The notes beneath the pieces were generated by a model. The model was not told the origin of the DNA and ran no database searches. It saw only the letters and a list, made by a program, of their open reading frames with translations. Of a stretch of 64,000 nucleotides of DNA, positions 44,621 through 55,619 are shown one piece after another (position 1 is the first letter of the stretch; every line of letters starts with the position of its first letter). Source of the stretch: Brachypterus glaber. Its lineage: Eukaryota > Arthropoda > Insecta > Coleoptera > Kateretidae. Made by a program: the position numbers and the translations under genes. The DNA is taken from assembly GCA_958510825.1 (NCBI GenBank), contig OY294051.1, forward strand, positions 27,577,265 to 27,641,264, in the 5' to 3' direction.

Positions 44621-46833
44621 TTAATTTTAACAAATTTACATTTAAGTATTATGTGTTAAATACAGAGCGTGTCAAAAGTCAGCCCCCGCTTTAACTTTTG
44701 AACGACTTAAAATATCAACTTAAGATTTAAAAGGCTTAAATAACATAACCCAAATATTTTTTTGGTAAATACTTGATGTTCTTAGGGGCGAAATTGAGAC
44801 TGGGGGTACGGGGAAACATTTTTTTTTCAGATAGGGGGGTCGTAAGATAAATCATTTTAAAGCTTATAAAATTCTCTATTTGCCCACATATTTTTTTATT
44901 TTTTCGGAGAAATTTTTGGGTGTTATTTTAAACACCCAAAAATGGGATTTTTTTTCAAAATTTGTTTTAAAAAATCAAACAAGTTTTTTAAAAATGGTTT
45001 ATTTTACCATACCAATATGGTTTTAAAGTTATGGCCTAAATCCATTGTCAAATATGTATTTGGTTTATTAATTACTTATTTATTAATAAACGCGAAGAGT
45101 CTTAGTTACCAGGACAAAGATATCATTAAAATAACGCATTTGCGATTATTCTAGATTTTTATGTAAAGAAGAGCATTTCCTAGAAAAAAATATATGGAAA
45201 AAGAAAACTCTTGGTTTTAAGAACCATTTATTATTAAATGGCCTATAAAGCGCCTACAGGGTTATTCAGAAATAAGGTACACTATTTTAAGGGGTGATTC
45301 AAGGTCCAAAAACATGAAAAAAAGTTCCTTTAAAAGATTGGTCCGGAAATGAGCCCTAAGGGAGCTACGAGGACACTTATTAGGGTTCCAGAAATAATTA
45401 AAATATTTGGTTGTGAGTAAAAATTTTTATTTGAGTCAAATAAGTATTTAGTTCATGTAAACAAATATTTCATAATAATTTATTAATGGGAACAAAATAG
45501 TTTATTTGACAGAAATAAAATTTATTTGTCACACCAAATAATGTAATTGGCCATATCCAACCAAATATTTAGTTGACACAAGTAAACCGTTTTAGTAGTG
45601 TAACAAAAGCAATGTTTTTGGTATTAGTTTCTATTCTGCCACCTTTAAAAATATATTTTATAGTATTTAACATAATAATGTACTATATTAAGTCAGATTT
45701 TCGTAATTTCAACCCTTAAACGGTAATAGGTCCAGTTATTTAGTTAGCGACTAAAAAATCCAAGCCAGGCATGTATATGTTATAAAACAAGAATAAATGA
45801 AGAAAATTAATTAATTAATTTTATTTTTTTTAGTCAAACTGTTTAAAATATATCATAGAAAAAGTTCAACAAATTACTGTTATCTCACAACATTAAAATA
45901 AATTTTGATCGAAAAATTCAATTAACTAATAATTTGTCCGGAAACTAATTTTCATTGAAAATTTTTCGTAAGGAAATAACTTTTTCCATTTCAAAAACGA
46001 AATATTAATAAAAACTTGAGGTTTACTTAAATACCAATGGTTAAAAAGTCAATTAAAAAGTTTCTAATACAAATCGAAACCAGGCGTTTCAATATAAGTA
46101 TACAGAAAAAAAGAATCTAATAGGAAGTATTTGTGATAGTTAGATACTTGTTGCATATATAAAAATATTTGAAATAAATATATTTAAAATTAAAAAATAA
46201 TAATAATAATTTGTTTCAAGTTCAGTTAGTACTTGTTTCTAAAAAATTAGTATTAGTACTATTTTTAATTATTTTTAGTATTTTAAATACTTAATATAAA
46301 TATCTTTCATTTCAGTTTCTTTAAAACGCAGTACTAGAAATTTTATTATTCAAACCAAGTACTTTTACTTAATTTAAGTTTTAACCTCTTGGTCTAGATC
46401 CTAAGATACGTATTTAAATTCAATCAAGCAAAACATTTAATTCAAGGTGCACTTGCTCTAAATATTGTGTACTTATTTTTAATGTGTGTGGTAGTGAAGT
46501 TGAAAAAATAAAAAATCAATTAAAAATCAAGGGGCGAGTAAATTGACTAAAATTAAATATTGACTGGGGTTAATAAAAGTTTTTTTTTATTTGCCTTGTA
46601 TGTCTTTACAAAACAAAAATGAGCCTTCTAGGGCTTTAAAGCTAAAAAAATGTGGCCATACACAAAAGAAAAGATTTTTTTGAGGCCGATGCATCTGCAT
46701 TTGCCAAAATTAAAACAAAGGCATCTTAGTCCCGCGAAATCACTTTTGGTTCACCGATATTGAACAACTTCATGTACAATATCAAGGTATCCTTAAGAAT
46801 ATAATTTTATTCACAATCATAACTAAAATGTCC
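44621..46833. other. no gene seen; dispersed repeat pieces
   Basis: Bases 44660-44830 are an inverted relative of 23570-23720 (ACTTTTGAACGACTTAA and CATAACCCAAATATTTTTT shared). ACAGGGTTATTCAG and CCCTAAGGGAGCT near 45257-45365 resemble one end of the 22583-type element. No coding region is visible. Confidence 0.45.
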
Positions 46834-47115
46834 TTTTTCCTACGACCTAGTTAGTAGTTAGTGATATATTTCCCACCCGTTACGTATGACAACGGTTGGA
46901 AAGTGACAATCAGCTGATTTTACATATCTGCTGTCAGAAAATTAGTAAACGTCAAACACATAACCTCAAATTGAAAAACTAATTTTAAGATAATTTTTGC
47001 GTTTTTTTATGTTTAGGTGTTAAATCGTAGGAAAAATAGTATACGCACCTCGACGCAAACCATTTCAGTGCACTCTCGTTCACTAAAAACTAGGTTCGCG
47101 TACTCGGTGCGTAAT
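46834..47115. mobile_element. repeat with TTTTTCCTACGA ends, copy 2
   Basis: TTTTTCCTACGACCTAG at 46834 and TCGTAGGAAAAA at about 47026-47037 bound the core. The flank to 47115 (GGTTCGCGTACTCGGTGCG) is shared with the inverted copy at 32654-32924. Shared blocks include CATATCTGCTGTCAGAAAA and GACGTTTACT-type sequence. Confidence 0.55.
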
Positions 47116-48483
47116 TTACTATTTTTAATGTCAATAACATACCTAACCTTAAAAATAAAAGTTTGTATTTTTCGCGAAAATACAGAGGCTTCTTCTTGTT
47201 AGACTTTTGTCTCTGACTTTTTACGAGACTCATATCTCGTCTCGGAAACAACACTCATCCAAAAAAGACGTTATTTCTAGCCGTGACACAAATAAAAAAA
47301 ATTCCAGCCGTATACGGCTTTGATATATCACAGCAAAACTGTGGACCTTATTTGGTCTCATCATTATACTATAAAGCCAACTTAGTCAAAGTTTTTTCAT
47401 TTTATTTTTCCCGAGGAAAGTCTTGCGTTAGTAAAAAAATGTATTGCTTTTTTTCACATTTCTCGGCGTTTTATATTCAAAAAAGATTAAGATTTCCGTA
47501 AAAAACTTGTCCGTCGGTCTGTCCGGGAAATTTGTGACCACGATAACTTGAGAAGGGTAAATTGGATACAAATTATTTCTTGTTTTTTTTTTTCGTTTTT
47601 CGAAAAAATAAAAAAATTCCAAAAAACAATAAAAATAAAAAAAATATAAAAAAAATGTTTTTTTTTTAACTACAGAGGAAAGTCTTATTTTGGCAGCAGC
47701 ATTATTTTTTTTAATTTAAAATTCAGAGGTTTCCTTATATTATTTATTTATTTATTTTTTATTTATAGGGCATTCAACACCACACGGTGGGCTGCTGCAG
47801 CAGCCGGCTGGTTACCAACTGATTATTTTTCATAAATTTTTTGTTTATCATAAATCTATAAATTTACAACAAAAAATAAAAAAATAGTTTTGTTAATTTT
47901 TGTGCAAAAGTGCAAAAAATACGAGACATTAAAAAAGAAAAATTTAATTGTATAAAAAAAAGTTTCTATGAACTTTTGTGATGAAATGCTTCCCACGGAA
48001 GCCTGGCCCCTTTTAAGGGGTAATATTTCTCACTTCATAACTTAGGAACAGTTTTACTTGTTGGCATGTAATTTTTACTCTAGTATAAAACCGATGTGTA
48101 AACATTCAACGTTTTAATAACATAACCTTTTTGACCAGGGGCGTAGTAATTGGGTGCCCTTTAATATATCTGTAAAAACTGAAAGTCCGCCCCTGGTTAA
48201 ATTATTATTTTTTTAACATGACAGGATAGTTTTTATTAGTTCTATATTATCGTAAAGATAAGTTAAACCTTTCCTGAGTTATGAACCAAGAAATATTCTA
48301 AAAGGAAGAAATTTATCACAAAAGTTAACGATAAAACGTTTTTTCTCATTTTTTGACATAAAATTTATTACCTAAATTATATTTTTAATATCTCAATTTT
48401 TTGCAATTTTACACAAATTTGCACTTTTTTCAATGTGTGATTTAAATTGATAGATTCATCACAAAAAATAGTTATTTTCTTAA
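47116..48483. other. no gene seen; possible LINE tail
   Basis: A minus-strand GC-rich piece at about 47765-47820 (CAGCCGGCTGCTGCAGCAGC) followed by an ATAAATAAATAA tail may be the 3' end of an old non-LTR element. CAGGGGCGTAG and CCGCCCCTGG at about 48138-48195 are complementary ends about 60 bases apart and may be a tiny MITE. Confidence 0.4.
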
Positions 48484-48566
48484 CTAGTGTATTAAGTAGC
48501 ATTTTATCCACGCAAAGAATATCTTATATGATATTCTTAAGTGGATAAAATTACTTAATACACGAG
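48484..48566. repeat. 83-bp palindrome
   Basis: CTAGTGTATTAAGTAGCATT with TTATCCACGCAAAGAATATC folds against GATATTCTTAAGTGGATAAA with ATTACTTAATACACGAG. The centre is TTATAT. Confidence 0.7.
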
Positions 48567-49227
48567 TTGAGAATGTAATTTTATCCAACACGTTTTATTT
48601 TTAAATAAAAATCTATAATTTTGCTAAAAATTATTAAGATTAAGTTTTCTTAATACTAAAATAATAGGTAGCCAGTATGCCTATTAAAAATAAACAATTG
48701 CTAGTTTTACATTTCTTACAAACGTCAAAATGGACGCGGTGAATTTTTAATAAAAACAGTATTTTATTCAAAAACTAAAGAATAATTTGGGGTTTTCTTT
48801 AATTTTTATGGTTTAGTTAACGTGCTTCTATTTATAGAATAGTTATAATACTAAATTATTAGGGTATGTAACTAATTTTGGGTGAGATCAAAAGCTGTAC
48901 GTAAAAGAGTGGGTGAAAAATTTTTTAGTCACTAGTGGAAAAAAACTCACTTTTGACATTTAAAATAGTACTCAAAACAAGTGTTTCTGTGAAGGTGTTG
49001 GATAAAAAGTTTTTATAAATCAGAGTTGGAAAAAAGTTGTACTAAAAGCGACTAAAAGTTTGTTCCAGCTCACCGTGACTATAGTAACTGGTTAGTCATT
49101 TAGGTTAAATATAGACAGACCACTCCCACCGGAAATCAAAAAGCTGTATGTTTTCAGAAAAAAATAACATGATGATTGTTAGGTATACATCCGTCTCTAG
49201 GGTATTGGCCCAAATAAAAAGACGTTA
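48567..49227. other. no gene seen
   Basis: AT-rich intronic DNA with no recognised repeat. Confidence 0.4.
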
Positions 49228-49557
49228 TTAAATATAAACCATAGAAAAAATGTTATCTCTCCAAAATATAAATTTATTGTCTATTAAACAAACATTACAG
49301 CGACAATTGTTTCGACTTTAAGTCATTTTCAAGTTTTTAAATTTATAAACAAAATAACTTGAGTACACATTATTAGAAATGTCATACAGTATGACATTTC
49401 TAATAATGTGTACTCAATTTATTTTGTTTATAAATTTAAAAACTTGAAAATGACTTTATGTTAAAAAAGTCGAAACAATTGTCTCTGTAATGTTTGTTTA
49501 ATAGACAATAAATTTATATTTTGGAGAGATAACATTTTTTCTATGGTTTATTTAAAT
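49228..49557. repeat. 330-bp near-perfect palindrome
   Basis: Two arms of about 160 bases with essentially no spacer, meeting at GTCATACAGTATGAC (about 49381-49395). Shared arm blocks include ATGTTATCTCTCCAAAATAT, GTCTATTAAACAAACATTAC and GACAATTGTTTCGACTTT. Only a few mismatches are seen. It lies in the AstCC intron and would form a long RNA hairpin in the pre-mRNA. Confidence 0.85.
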
Positions 49558-49912
49558 CAACTCCAATATGAGTAAGGATCAAAAATTTCTTAAGTTATTA
49601 AATATCTTTAATTATTATAGTTCTTCGCATGAAAAAAAAGTCTCCGACGAAAGGGGGAGGAATCATTCCCGCTCTCTTCTTTCCGTCAAAAGCGTTATAA
49701 GGCGTGCGTGCCTACATCGGGCCTCCCACTTGCACACACATTCCAAACCACAAAGCCACAAATCCGTGCGTCAAAGTATACAGTCCAAGTGATTAATATT
49801 AACGCAGTCTACTAATTTAATAAAAAATCAAATTTTATAAAAAAACCTTTAGTAAACGTTAAAAAAACTATTCTTGAAATAGATAATACTTTGCATTCCA
49901 TAGTATACTCTT
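49558..49912. other. no accepted gene
   Basis: A 74-codon plus-strand frame (49568-49792) includes a GC-richer part. It has no splice sites or motif that would make it an AstCC exon, and I do not recognise its product. Confidence 0.35.
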
Positions 49913-50182
49913 GGGAGGCATAGCGTAGTGGCTAGCGCGTATGCATGGCAAGTCTACTAGCGTGAGTTCGATTCTCACTGGCGCCGATTTGCCTTTTTCA
50001 ATAAATTAATATGTGAAATTTGGCGAAGGCGAAAAGTGAAACGGACACTCCCTATAAACTGGTTCGAAAATCAGTATAAGCCGGTGGTTCCCTCTACTAC
50101 TATCCCACACAAGTCCTGGACTTAAGGGATTCTTAAATAAGTAGAATAGTACGAGGTTAAACAAACATGTAATGTAATGTAA
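49913..50182 (+). mobile_element. tRNA-headed SINE, copy 2
   Basis: Starts GGGAGGCATAGCGTAGTGGC with the same A box, B box (GAGTTCGATTC), body and ATGTA tail as the copy at 41437. Differences are scattered point changes and small indels. ATAGTATACT before the head and ATAGTATATT near 50196 may be the target duplication. Confidence 0.75.
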
Positions 50183-50224
50183 CTATTTATAGTGGATAGT
50201 ATATTGCGTTTTTACATTTTGTAA

Positions 50225-50345
50225 TTCTCGGTAGGGCCATTTAAAAGTTGGCAAAGTATGACCCTGAACTATCATTTTGACAGTGGGCTCGATTTGTAAC
50301 AAGACTCTTGTTCCAAAGGCCACCCATATTAAATTTAATTTTTAT
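50225..50345 (-). repeat. dispersed ~105-bp repeat unit, minus orientation
   Basis: The reverse complement contains GGGTGGCCTTTGGAACAAGA, CTGTCAAAATGATAGTTCAG and GGTCATACTTTGCCAACTTT. This is the same order as the plus-strand units at 11647-11860 and the minus units at 51780-51985. Confidence 0.6.
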
Positions 50346-51779
50346 ATGCCAAAATGTTTTATATTTAGTAAAGAATAACTTTGTATGTTGTATTTTTAAG
50401 TTCGGACTTTTACTTTTAAGTTAAGATGATCCTACCTGTCGTATGTTGCTAGGGCAAACATTCAAATGTTCTTGCTAGAACTCCACCTAGAAAACATAAG
50501 CATGTGTAACCTTAATATGCCTCGTTTTATTTTATTGCTTTTCAAAGAGAATAAAAGGGGGTCCTTTTTTTTATTAAAAATACTTAGAAATATTTGTAGT
50601 ATTTGGAAATTTGTTTTGGACTTATAACTTTATGTTAGAAATAATAACGCGATTTTGGACACATTTTTTATAAAGGAACACAGGAACATCTCGCGACAAG
50701 CTTTTATATCATATAAAATTGTATAATGTAACAAAATGATGGGTTTGATTTACTTGAAAGTTTATTTTCTTCTTTTTAGTGCACTTAAAAAAAAGCTTGT
50801 TATAAAAAATGTTTTTTTACTATTAATTTATTTTTCTTTTTTTAATCAAAATTTTGTAGAATACAAACATTTTTTCAAATAGGGGCGCCCAACCAGAACC
50901 TTGCTTCAGGGCGCCGAAATGCAAAGGCCAGCCCTGTGCATTATTCAGTGGTAATCCTTACATGTATATTTGTTGATAATTGACTGACAGAAATATTGAT
51001 GAATGAAAAAAAAGGTCTCACATCTAAAAAAATGTGGGTAAAAAGGGATTTTTTTAATTTTAGCGGTCGGGAGGTTGGGAGTGAATTTTATATAAAATTG
51101 TATTCTCATCAGAGATAAGCAGGTGTACCGAATTTCAGCTCTCTACGTTTATTCTAGCGTGAAACAGAGAGGGGGTAAACTTAGCCCTATACGCGTATGG
51201 GGAGATAAGGGGGGATAAAAAGTTTTATATAAAATTGTATTGTCAGACGAGTTAGGCAAGTGTACCAAAATTTAGCTTTCTAATTACATTCTAAGTGGTC
51301 GAAAAAGCCTTTGGCAGATTTGCCCTAAACAAACAAACAACAAACATTGCAAATTAAATAAAAGCTTGTAAAAATAAGAAATGTGCGTAAGTGCGCGCGC
51401 CACTATTTGTAAATTATATTTGCGCTTGTCATTAAAAAAATAACCTAAGGCTTTAATATAAAAGTAAGGCTTAAAAATTAATTTTACCTTAAATATTATG
51501 TTTATTCTTTAAAGCTATGTTTGCACCAAATTTTACTGAACAAACGTATGTCAAGAAATCAAAATATGCTTTAAAATGAAGTTTTACACCGGTATAGAAA
51601 ATCGACTGGCGTTTGAACCCTAATTAACTAAAAACGAAACCAATGCATTTTTATAACGCAGAATAGTCTTTTGTTTTTTAGACGATTTTATGTTCTATTT
51701 ACGAAATTAGTTTTTCCTTTTTGGACACCAAAACAGGGCGGCATAGTGCGGCGCGTGAGGGATTCCCCGTTTCTCTCCC
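50346..51779. other. no gene seen
   Basis: AT-rich intronic DNA. GGGGCGCCCAACCAG to CCAGCCCTG (about 50882-50937) resembles a single hAT-type end. TTTTATATAAAATTGTATT occurs at about 51085 and 51220, marking two diverged ~135-bp units. Confidence 0.4.
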
Positions 51780-51985
51780 TTAACCAACTTGCATGAAAGT
51801 CGTCGATTATTCTTGTTCCAAAATAAAATTTGGTGTGGGTACCCATACCAAATTTAATTTTTCTAGGTCGACGAGTTTAAAAGTTTGCAAAATATGACGT
51901 TAACTGTCATTTCGACAGATGAGTCGATTAGTCTTAATACAAAGGCCACCCATACCAAATTTCAGGCGTCTAGTTATATTTTTTT
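51780..51985 (-). repeat. two units of the dispersed ~105-bp repeat
   Basis: Contains GCCACCCATACCAAATTTCA and CTGTCATTTCGACAGATGAG, matching the unit at 50225-50345 and, inverted, 11647-11860. Confidence 0.6.
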
Positions 51986-52306
51986 GAAAATTTGCACCCC
52001 CTATATATTTTTTTATTTTTGAAGGGATGATTTAAAAAAGTTCTTTCTTTCGCAGAACTTGGTTTATATTAATCGGATCTTCCGTTCTTGATTTATCGTG
52101 TATACAAGAAATAAAACACTCAGACAGACGGATTTTTTGAGTTGTTTAAAATTTAATAGAAGACATTTTTATACAAACATTTTTGATCTAGGGTAATCTT
52201 AGACGATACCGTATAATACTCTTTCAGCTGGAGCTGCGAATTTTTATGGTGAAATAATTTACAAATGAAGCTGCAGAAAAATTATTTTTTTAGGCCTAGA
52301 CAATTA

Positions 52307-53410
52307 CACTAGGCAACACGGTTTCTTGCCCTGAATGGAGTCATATGTTTTTTAACTAATCTTGGTTCGCTGAAACCGAATCTGGACTCAGAATATTTCT
52401 ATTACCTAAGTTTTCTGAGAAAAATAAGATAAAAATGTTAAAAAATCATTATTTTATCCCTCTTTTGTTCTAAAATCATGGGAGATAAAAATATTCCGAG
52501 GACAAATTTAAAACATGGAAACTGTAAATTCATAGGTAGAATAAATGGGGATATTATGAAAAAAAAAATTAAAAAAAAAATTGATAATGTGACAAAACTA
52601 AGTAGGGGTGGAGGGTAAGGAGAAGGGTGCATAAGGGGACAAGCTTATCACCACGTACTCATGCTAAAAAATTACAAAAATCATTACTAGGGGGTCAAAA
52701 ATGAACTAAAAATACGTAATATGGTTCTTATGTAATAAAGTAACATTTTTATGATGTAGAACCATTAAAAAAACAAAAAAAAATACACAATATTTTGTTT
52801 TATAAATTATTTTTAAATTGGCATAACTGCCTGTACTAAAATTTAAAAAATAAGACGTGCTGGATTTTTTTCAAGGTCAAATTTGGATTCTGCGCCTTTA
52901 AATTGATAAGAAAAATATATTTTTTGGGCTCTGGAAAAAAGTTTACACTGGGTACTTTAATTTTGTTTCTTTCTCATTTATTTACTTTTTACGAACAAAC
53001 TAAGCAAAATAAAAAAACATTTGTATAAATATTTTTGTAGAGAATTTTATAATCTACAAATTAAGTCCCATAAAATTTTTATACAGATTTGATAGTTTTG
53101 CCATAAAAGAGCAGTAAACTCTGCACTTTCATTTTAAGCTTTTTATTTTTTTTCGCGTACTTACTCTAACAGTAAGTCCTTGGCATATATATTTTTGAGT
53201 TCCTCGTATTTTTTTTAATATACCCTAAAATTTTCAAAATCCTACTCTTTTTTTTAAAGATTTTGAAAAAAAGCGTCATTATTTCCTGGACTTATATCTC
53301 AAAAATTTTAGGTGCTGAAAGGTCAGATTTGGTTTCTACGCCCTCGAATTAGTAAGAAAAATTTACTTTTCGATCGGGGCAAAAAAAAAGTTGAGATTTG
53401 TTGCCTAGTG
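52307..53410. mobile_element. PIF/Harbinger-like non-autonomous element, copy 3
   Basis: Begins CACTAGGCAACACGGTTTCT and ends GATTTGTTGCCTAGTG, with TTA outside both ends. 1104 bp, closely similar to the copy at 4331-5497 and in the same orientation, with small deletions. It lies in the AstCC intron about 870 bases before the terminal exon. Confidence 0.85.
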
Positions 53411-54282
53411 TTATTGTTCGAGATAGAGTTTTTGTGCGTGGTGGCGCCTTCGCCAAAATTGCAAATATTGTTTTTTACAGGTGCAATGTCAAAAAACGTC
53501 GAGAAAATGTGAAAAAGTGTCTGTCTGTCTGTTTGTCGGTCTTTATGTATACCTTATAATTTTTTAACGGAACGTCCGACTACAAAAATTATTTTACTAC
53601 CCGATTCAGGACTATTTGCGTCACATCAAATATGGTTATTATTAGCGTAGGACAAGAGGGCAAAATAGACAAAAACTATAATTTTTAGCGATATCTCACT
53701 TATTATTTACAGAAGGACAATTTTTTTTGCATAAATGAAAATAATGTTTAATTCCCTACAAAAACATATGTAATCATTTTTATCGTAGGACTATTAGCTT
53801 CCGAGATTATGCATTTTAATAAATTTGGATAAATTTTTAAATTAGATTAGATGCCAAGTTTTGACACTAGTAAAATTTTAATCATAGCTAAAACAAATTT
53901 CAATTGATTTTTATTTTAATAAATTTCTGATAATGGTGCTGCCAGAAAAAAACAAAAGGAAATGGTCCAAAACCAGGAAAAGTAAAGTAAATTTAATATC
54001 TTATTTTATAAACTTCCTCATTTTTCCACCCGTCTAGAAAAGGTACCCCTTTGACATTTTTATTACTATAACCAATCAGAGATAAGTAATACTAGCGCAC
54101 TGCAATTTGGTCTGCTGCAGCATCTGCTGGCCCTGATTGAAAAAAAAAACCGTTTCGGACTTTATTTGTTTAGTGTATTGGATATTAGAAAGATGTATAT
54201 TTGTTCGCCATCTGTTTAATTTTAATTAAAATTAAAAAAAAATATGTTTATATAAATACCAAAATATTACTTCTTGTTACAG
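53411..54282. other. end of the AstCC intron; no other gene
   Basis: Contains the AACGTCGAGAAAATG and GTCTGTCTGTCTGTTTGTC phrase at 53495-53540. The splice acceptor TTACTTCTTGTTACAG ends at 54282. Confidence 0.6.
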
Positions 54283-54375
54283 ATGGACTTGCAAAGACGT
54301 GGTCACGGATTGAATGGTCAGCAAAAGAACAAAGTTTATTGGAGATGCTTTTTCAATGCTGTTACATGTTTTTAG
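54283..54375 (+). CDS. AstCC: allatostatin CC precursor, terminal exon with the active peptide
   Basis: After the acceptor TTACTTCTTGTTACAG the phase-0 frame reads MDLQRRGHGLNGQQK, then NKVYWRCFFNAVTCF and a TAG stop (54373-54375). The VYWRC(Y/F)FNAVTCF ending is the signature of the allatostatin CC (double C) neuropeptide of arthropods. Cys22 and Cys29 of this exon should form the six-residue disulfide ring. The chain ends in a free Phe with no Gly for amidation. The RR at residues 5-6 is a dibasic cleavage site, so the released peptide would start GHGLNG. Known allatostatin C-type peptides act through a somatostatin-like G-protein-coupled receptor and inhibit secretion or muscle. Most relatives I recall have Tyr where this one has the first Phe of CFF. 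A longer frame over the same bases (54201-54482) is a decoy in a different phase. Confidence 0.85.
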   Translation: MDLQRRGHGLNGQQKNKVYWRCFFNAVTCF

Positions 54376-54748
54376 TAGTTCAAATTAATAATTTTCAAAT
54401 ACTCATAAATCAATCAAAAAGGCTTGAATTACCGAAATATTTGGAAAGCTCTTTAATGAAAATTTATTTAAATGGGCTTTAACTTATATAAATAATACTA
54501 TTATTTTTTTTCTTTTAAAATATTTATGGTGTTTTGACGCCTTAAAACAAGGATTGTGTTCTGGAAAAAATCGTAAGGCCAGAATTATCATAAAAAAATA
54601 TTTCTAATTTCTATTTTTATGAATAAAAAATATCACTTTGTTATACTGTTAATGAATGTATATTATTGAAATAATTTTATGGCCTAAAGCATCTGAATAT
54701 ACAGTGGGGAATTTTCAAAATGAATACATTCGAGAATTCTGAAAATAA
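54376..54748 (+). terminator. AstCC: AstCC 3' untranslated region with candidate poly(A) signal
   Basis: AT-rich sequence after the stop. The first clear AATAAA is at 54622-54627, about 250 bases downstream. The exact cleavage site cannot be read from sequence. Confidence 0.4.
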
Positions 54749-55141
54749 TATTTTCCTACGAGCGTGCGGAAAGATCACTCTTTCCGCACGCATATGGGTG
54801 TGGAAAAAAAGCCTTTTCCGCACGCATAAATATTGTTTAATTTCTTAATTGCGTAGTGTTATTCTTGTTATATTTATTCATAATATTATAAAAATGTTTA
54901 AATTTTTTACCTGTTAATTGATTTTCTTATTGACAAATTATAAAAATAAGATTTATTTCGATTTATTTGATAAAATATAAATGTATACTTTATTTTAACC
55001 CTGCTCGTAGGAAAAGTATTGTACGCATGCGTATAGAGGCTTTTCCGCACTCGAATGCTTGCCTGAACTCCGCTACGCGTCGTTCAGGCAAATGCAATCG
55101 AATGCGAAAAAGGGAATTTTTCCGCACTTGTTAGGAAAATA
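54749..55141. mobile_element. element with ATTTTCCTA ends and GC-rich palindromic parts
   Basis: ATTTTCCTACGAGCGTGCGG on the left and TTTTTCCGCACTTGTTAGGA then AAAT on the right look like inverted ends. Inside are several TTCCGCAC phrases, a second CTCGTAGGAAAAG (about 55005) and a palindrome GCCTGAACTCCGCTACGCGT / CGTTCAGGC (55062-55091). Boundaries are approximate and no coding region is present. Confidence 0.5.
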
Positions 55142-55440
55142 GCTGTTTTTAGAAAAAATACTCAAGCTGGTCGATTTTTATTTTAAGCTGTACATATTTT
55201 GACTTTACTCATATGAGTGACGTCATAACTTTTTGCCGTCAAGTGGCGAAATCTTTAAAAGTTTAGAAAACATTTGAAATGAGGGTTTACTTAATGACCA
55301 CTATTCGGAATAAACTCAGTTATGACTCATCAACGTTGAAAATAAACACAGAAACATAGGCTTACGGAATAATTTTGCCGACGCGGCGCCTATGCGAGTA
55401 CTGGAAATTCGCCGACTACTGTTAATGACATATCGACATA
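55142..55440. other. no gene seen
   Basis: Short unassigned stretch between the previous element and the mariner. Confidence 0.4.
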
Positions 55441-55619
55441 CGAGGGTGGTCCCAGAAGTATCCGGCCTGACGTATAGATGGCGGTTTGTTGATGAAAAGA
55501 ATGACTATGCTAGAAAATACCAACCTTATAAAGCTTAAGTTTAACATTTGACAACGCTACGTTATTCGGTATTTGTTTGACAGCCATCAATACTGAACGC
55601 TCTCAGTGAATTTGTAAAA

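Noticed and set aside
49568..49792. 74-residue frame as a missing AstCC exon
   Set aside because: No donor after it and the two accepted exons already join in phase without it.
54201..54482. 93-residue plus-strand frame over the AstCC terminal exon
   Set aside because: It begins in the intron before a good acceptor and is in a different phase from the frame that gives the allatostatin CC peptide.
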